Positions 57,091 through 64,000 of a stretch of DNA of 64,000 nt are shown here, in pieces; the stretch's first letter is position 1, and every line of letters begins with the position of its first letter. The notes under the pieces were generated by a model. It made no database searches. It was not told the origin of the DNA and saw only the letters and a program-made list of their open reading frames with translations. This DNA is from Trichinella spiralis. Lineage: Eukaryota > Nematoda > Enoplea > Trichinellida > Trichinellidae. The position numbers and the translations under genes were made by a program. The stretch spans positions 8,894,154 through 8,958,153 of the forward strand of contig CM012954.1 of assembly GCA_000181795.3 (NCBI GenBank), given 5' to 3'.

Positions 57091-58041
57091 TTAATAATCA
57101 TATTCTTTTCCAATTTTAGACTGCATGACAAAGCTTCGGGGACGTGAAATTTGATTCGTCTGCCATGCTAAATAAGTATTCCAAAATATGCCGACACATT
57201 TCGTCACAAACAATCTTCAAATGAAAAATAACAAATAGATAATTTCAAATTATGAAAAATTGAAAATTTACCTGTGCTGTATTGGTATGAAGTAAAAATT
57301 AAGAAGCTGAACTGCAGGCCATAATTGCAAATTGGTTAAATAAACTTGTCGAAATTCCTCAAAAAAAACATAAAACGTTAAAATTGTTAAAAAAAACTAG
57401 GTATAATGACAAACTGTTTTCCATTTTTCTTTTATATTTTCAAAATTCAATCGTTGCAAGAAGCCCAATAACAAAATGAAACCAGTGTAGGAGACGGGAG
57501 AAAACAAAAGCTGAATAGAAATTTAATGCGAATGATTTGTTAATGTAAAAATGATTAAATGAGGAATAATTTTACTTGATCAAGAGCGACACGCTTTATC
57601 ACGGAAAGCAACGAATGACCGACGAAAATTTTATCGAGCTTTACAAACCATGCCCATATCAACGGACCCTGAAACATACTGCACATGTACAGAAGGAAAA
57701 TGGACATTCAATGGGTAAAAAGTGAAATTCAACCGTATAAAATGTGCCCAAGAATACAAAACGAAAAGTTCGATCAAATTCGAAAAAGTTATACGATCGA
57801 TGACCTTCGAGTACTGTCTGCGAAATAACGTCACCAGTTCCCATCAGTAAACCTGAATAAGAAACAACTTTTGAAAATCGACTACAGAAGGAAAACAAAA
57901 AATCTCACCTGAAATTATCATCTGAGATTTCCATGGATGCAATTGAAGAATTCTATTATAAAAATTCATTTAATTTTAAAAATGAATTTTTACAATCTAT
58001 TTTATACTTGATAACCTAAAATATATGACAATTCTATCCAT
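57091..58041 (-). CDS. MPV17: MPV17 family protein
   Basis: Four-helix membrane protein of the inner mitochondrial or peroxisomal membrane; loss of human MPV17 depletes mitochondrial DNA. Seven exons join in frame: 58041-58016, 57952-57909, 57852-57734, 57668-57576, 57510-57415, 57357-57272 and 57214-57091, giving 195 residues (human protein 176). Signatures are LQLHPWKSQ, SGLLMGTGDVISQ, FYTGPLIWAWFVKLDKI, VALDQLLFSP, LWPAVQLLNFYFIP (residues 138-151) and FWNTYLAWQ. HPWK and LMGTGD make it closer to MPV17 than to PXMP2 or MPV17L2. Exon 1 is only 26 bases (MDRIVIYF) and rests on a weak donor (AG|GTTATC); its phase and the conserved Tyr-x-Arg spacing support it. The C-terminus extends ~17 residues beyond the usual end. 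Confidence 0.88.
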
Positions 58042-59347
58042 GATGTGGTCTAAATTCAAAACTGAAATAACAACTGTCTATACAGGTGTACTTGAAGACT
58101 ATTAAATTACACTGTAAAAAATGTTTCATTGTTTTTTCCAAATTTCATCAAATACTTTTATCAAAAAATTAAAATCAAAATAATTATCAAACGAAAAATA
58201 TAAAACAATGCTATTTAAGCTATGAACGTCATGTTATTTCTGTTAATTCACTACATAGAAGTGAACAAAACAAATGCTTCAATAAGATATAAAGCTACCC
58301 ATATACTTCTAACAACTTGCACAAAGTGTAGAAAAAATAATTATCATATACTAAAGTGAACCTGAAGAATATTTTATTTTAATAAACTAGTAAATAAACT
58401 GTAAATTAGAAAAGCAATATTTAACAATTCAACTAAATAAAAATGAAACAAATGCACAACATTTGAATTTAAATTCAATAACTAATTACTAGAAAAACAA
58501 CACACCCGTAAAGCATGTTGAATATCAGAAATTGCTTATTGTTAAAACAACAACAATGAAATAGAATCAATTTAACGCCATTTTTACATGTTCAAATATA
58601 CTTACAATCATGCAAGGACATTTTAAAATGTATTCTTTGGAAAACAACTTCACAAAAATCGCCTGCAAAATACAACTTACTGAAAATTAATACGGTATTG
58701 TTGATTTTTAAGAACAATTGGAACGAACAAGTTCAAAAGAAATCTTTTCAATCAAAAACATTTCAAAATTACTCACATTTTTCATCCTTTACTTTTTCTG
58801 GGTATTTTTATTATTTTATTATTCACTATTCTGCTATTAATTATTATTGACTTAATGTTTATTTAGATGATGAATTATAAGTTCGTTTAAATGGTACAAT
58901 TGTCGAATTAAAAAAAACACTAAAATTCAAGGTTACACAGAAAGTACTACCATTACTGTAAACAATTACAAACTGCACGCAAAAATAGCATCAGGAAATA
59001 TAAAACCTAAACTGAAGGTTGAAAAAACAATTCAGTTATTATAATTTTATTGACAAAACATACATTGTTCTCAAAATATGTAAAAAAAAAGAGAAGTCCA
59101 ATAGTTAAAAAAATGGGTATCGTAAAATTTGAAAAAATAAGCAAGTAGCTGAAATCAGAAAATGAAGGCCAGTCAGCCTGAAAAACAACAACCCATGATT
59201 ATATTACACAATAAATAATAATCATAATAAATAGAATAAGAAAAAACAGCATTGGCTAATGTGAAAATTGCCATAATTGTTTAACCAACATAGCTAGAAT
59301 AAGTGAATCTAACGTTGAAATCAGTTAACGTTTGAATATGATTTTTC
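58042..59347. other. Intergenic region between CDC42 and MPV17
   Basis: AT-rich, about 1.3 kb, between two genes on the same strand. Apart from the orphan exon at 58606-58662 it holds nothing recognisable. Confidence 0.5.
58606..58662 (-). other. Orphan 57-base exon-like block upstream of MPV17
   Basis: Lies between acceptor GTATTTTGCAG and donor GTAAGT and is open for 19 codons (LFSKEYILKCPCMI). Its end phase does not match MPV17 exon 2, so it may be an untranslated 5' exon or unrelated. Confidence 0.25.
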
Positions 59348-61440
<2,093 letters not shown>

Positions 61441-63404
61441 TCATTTTTTATAAGTTTTGAACGTATGACGTTTCTGATAAAATAACATGTATGCTTCACT
61501 GTCGTAAACCTCGCTATCCGTAGCTGGGGTAATTACGTTGTCATCACAGTGGTACCATTGACCATCGTTTGGACGTAAGAAACACGTGAAATGACCTGTC
61601 TCGGTTTGACCGGCATGATTTATAACCGCGTAAAGTACGTACTGATTTTCCACCGTTGCCAAAAGTTTCAACCAAGGACATTCTTCGATCAGAGGAAGAT
61701 CCACAGTGGGGTCGATTTCCTTCAATCGATTCCGATAGTACGGCATCAAATCTAAAATTTCCGGAAAATGCATCCAAGTTTTGACCTTCTGAAAACGATG
61801 GCGACTTTTCTCTGTTCTCTTAAAATAATATAAAATTAATTTAAATAAAATTGAATTTCAATATTATTTCACACTGACCTTCACGTGAAAGCAAACTACA
61901 TTTGGAAAATCCAGGAAAGTGACCTGTTTCCAAATGGCACATTCACAACCACAATAGCAGCAGTAGGCGTGTAATATCAATTTTTCGGCATCTGTAAAGC
62001 GGTCCAAACATTTCATCAGTGACACCCCTTCTGCACTGTCTTCAATTTGAGAAAAAGAAAAGAAACCATTAATATGCGTTGAAAAGACTTTTCAACATTA
62101 CAGATAGAGAGAGAGAGAAAAAAAAATTTTTTTTTAATATTTACCTAATATGTCAACGGAAATGTTAAAGCAAGGTTCAACTTTGCTTGTAACACGATGA
62201 CAACAAATGCAGAACACATCACATTTGTGTCTGGCTGAAAATACCTTGTGCGCAATGCACGAACAAACTTCACCAAAATCTAAAAATTAATTAAATTCAT
62301 TCAACTCACCATAATAATAATAATTATTATTAAATTATCATTTCACCTTTTCCATCGGAACTTTGATGAATACCGTTCATCAATGCCAAATACACTTCGT
62401 GAGCATCCTGTTGTTCAGCATAAGCGATCTCAGGTGCTGCTTTCCACAAACTCGCCAACAATCGTGCCGGTGCAATGGGTGGACGTTCGACAAACAGACG
62501 CTAAATTTTTTTTTTCACTTGACCAATCATCAATTGTCCTAATAACAAAAAATTCCCAACACCTCACCTCCTGCATAACCGTACCAATTTCGCATATCAA
62601 ACAAAGCGGCTTTCCACATGGTGGATGACAGTCGGACAAAAAATATTCTTGCACTCTTGCTGTGTGCAAAAACACTTGCAAAACGGTATTGAAAAAGCAA
62701 GTATTCCCGAGATTCAACAAGCCACGGACCCCAAGCAAAGATGGTGGATTAACCAGACGCTTGGCTCGCAAATAAGGCACAAGCTCTGCCGGCGGATCGT
62801 CCGTCACTTTTTCATAACTAACCGGGTTTAAACCTATAAAGCAAAACAATAATTAATTAATTAATTAATTAAACATCCATTCAATTTATCAACTTTGAAA
62901 CAATACCGTAAATTTGTCGATATCTGCAATTCACTTTGCAAATGATAGAATTCAATTTCGCATCTGAAATGATCGACTGGCAACGAAAGCAGAAAACATG
63001 GCCAGTGATAATATTCACTCCTGAATTAAAAATGCTGCTTAAAAACAAACAAACAAACAAGCAAACAAAACAACACACCAAACACGTGCTCCTTCTCCTT
63101 GGAGTGCTCTTCAAAATGATTGTTTTTTAAGCAGCCAACCGTTGCACAGTCGATGCAAGCAAAAATAAACGAATCTCGAATTTCGCAAACCTGGCAACTC
63201 ATAAACATAGCCTAAAATACAGTAATATTTACAAATGCAATTTAACAAAATAAAAGAAAAACAAATTACCTGCACATGCAAATTTCGCCGATTGCAAGGA
63301 TAAATAATTAACGAGCATATTTTCCTGAATTTCTTGAACAATATTGGATCTTTTTCTTTTACTTCTTCCCAATGACAACATTTTTCAACCTTACTTTCAA
63401 AAAT
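61441..63404 (-). CDS. USP22: USP22/Ubp8-type ubiquitin protease (5' end not found)
   Basis: Cysteine protease that removes ubiquitin; USP22/Ubp8 is the histone H2B deubiquitinase of the SAGA complex. Eight exons join in frame: 63404-63270, 63211-63079, 63020-62907, 62833-62568, 62500-62347, 62279-62145, 62039-61879 and 61818-61441, giving 491 codons after an unplaced start. A UBP zinc finger (exons 1-3) has CCHWEEV, CQVCEIRDS, CIDCATVGC and an H-x-x-H / EKEHVF pattern. The protease has LLNLGNTCF (active Cys 173 in this numbering), EQQDAHE, two Cys pairs of the finger subdomain (CDVFCICC; YCCYCGCEC), ETGHFTCF (active His 442) and WYHCDD (Asp). The zinc-finger-plus-USP layout and length match USP22 (525 residues) better than USP3. 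A stop codon directly precedes exon 1, so a short upstream exon with the ATG must exist. Confidence 0.87.
62851..62872. repeat. (AATT)n run in a USP intron
   Basis: Tandem ATTA/TAAT units within the intron at 62834-62906. A similar run lies at 21879-21899 in the first EGF gene. Confidence 0.8.
63045..63069. repeat. (CAAA)n run in a USP intron
   Basis: Tandem CAAA units, one with a G, inside the intron at 63021-63078. Confidence 0.85.
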
Positions 63405-64000
63405 CTAAAAAACATTCTACTGTAGACAAATACTTTTTTTTACAAATATTGTGCATTTAAAAATTCATGCTTTCCGCCCACAAAACAATGCTTACATTTT
63501 GAAGCTTTGAAAACAATTAACCCTATTATTTCATTGGAAAGTCAACAATCACAAAAATTTAATATTAAAATATACTGTATTAAAAAATTGCAATGAAACA
63601 TCACAGTACAAAAAACTGACGATTTAGTACAAATGGTCATTTACACAACTATTTATTAATAATTTTAAATTTCTATTCAACTTTTACATATTTTAAATCG
63701 TCTCGTCGATGAAATAATTAATAATATTAAATGTGACAAATCAAATATTGAAAATAAAATCACTGACCAATTCTTAACCTTATTCTGTAACGAGAAAAAT
63801 GAACAGTTAAACCACAGACAGACAGTTTCCCTTATCAAAAATCTGAAAGCAATGACATCATGACCTATTTATAGATATAACAACGTATAAAAGTCGACGC
63901 AACTGAATTTAATTCAAAGATAACAAAAGAGTAATACGGTCTGCTGTGAAAAATAAAACAAATCAAAACTATATGATTGATAAAAATATTCCTCACAGTA
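63405..64000 (-). promoter_or_regulatory. Upstream region of the USP gene, start exon not identified
   Basis: AT-rich. On the gene's strand a TATAAATAG box lies at about 63874-63866, followed by ATG at about 63856 with only a short frame. An acceptor-like CGTTACAG near 63790 is followed by an open stretch. I could not join any ATG to the first mapped exon in frame. Confidence 0.3.

Overview
The window is a piece of an animal nuclear genome, very probably nematode. The intergenic DNA is strongly AT-rich, coding exons are visibly richer in GC, and most introns are short GT-AG introns. The recognisable proteins (protein disulfide isomerase ending in HEEL, CDC42, Drosha, a stomatin/MEC-2 type protein, MPV17, dynein light intermediate chain) look nematode-like. 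An enoplean (clade I, Trichinella-like) worm is my best inference; the sequence does not prove it.

Layout: 1-10.4 kb holds no gene I can name. It contains a short tandem array, diverged repeats, and exon-like pieces on the minus strand, five of which join in frame into a possible 169-residue gene (4492-7413). At 10.4-13.3 kb lies a 16-exon IWS1 gene (minus), and at 15.4-16.9 kb an intronless PDI gene (minus) with an unfolded-protein-response type element just upstream. At 19.8-25.2 kb two consecutive plus-strand genes encode single-pass EGF-repeat membrane proteins. A 1.3-kb dispersed repeat occurs twice, at 7.6-8.85 kb and 25.5-26.8 kb. At 29.7-31.4 kb is a two-exon G-protein gamma subunit gene (plus) with an RFX-type X-box upstream. 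At 33.2-39.0 kb are two intronless minus-strand genes, dynein light intermediate chain and Drosha. At 40.6-53.4 kb is a stomatin-like gene (minus) with at least three candidate alternative first coding exons. At 57.1-58.0 kb is MPV17, at 59.3-60.1 kb CDC42, and at 61.4-63.4 kb a USP22/Ubp8-type deubiquitinase whose first exon I could not place (all minus).

The genes are mostly housekeeping: transcription elongation (IWS1), SAGA-type deubiquitination (USP22-like), microRNA processing (Drosha), ER folding (PDI), dynein transport, Rho signalling and a mitochondrial membrane protein. The more lineage-specific content is the EGF receptor-like pair, the multi-promoter stomatin gene and the unnamed material in the first 10 kb. 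Exon structures were read by eye from frame continuity, splice signals and family conservation; no search or transcript data were available.
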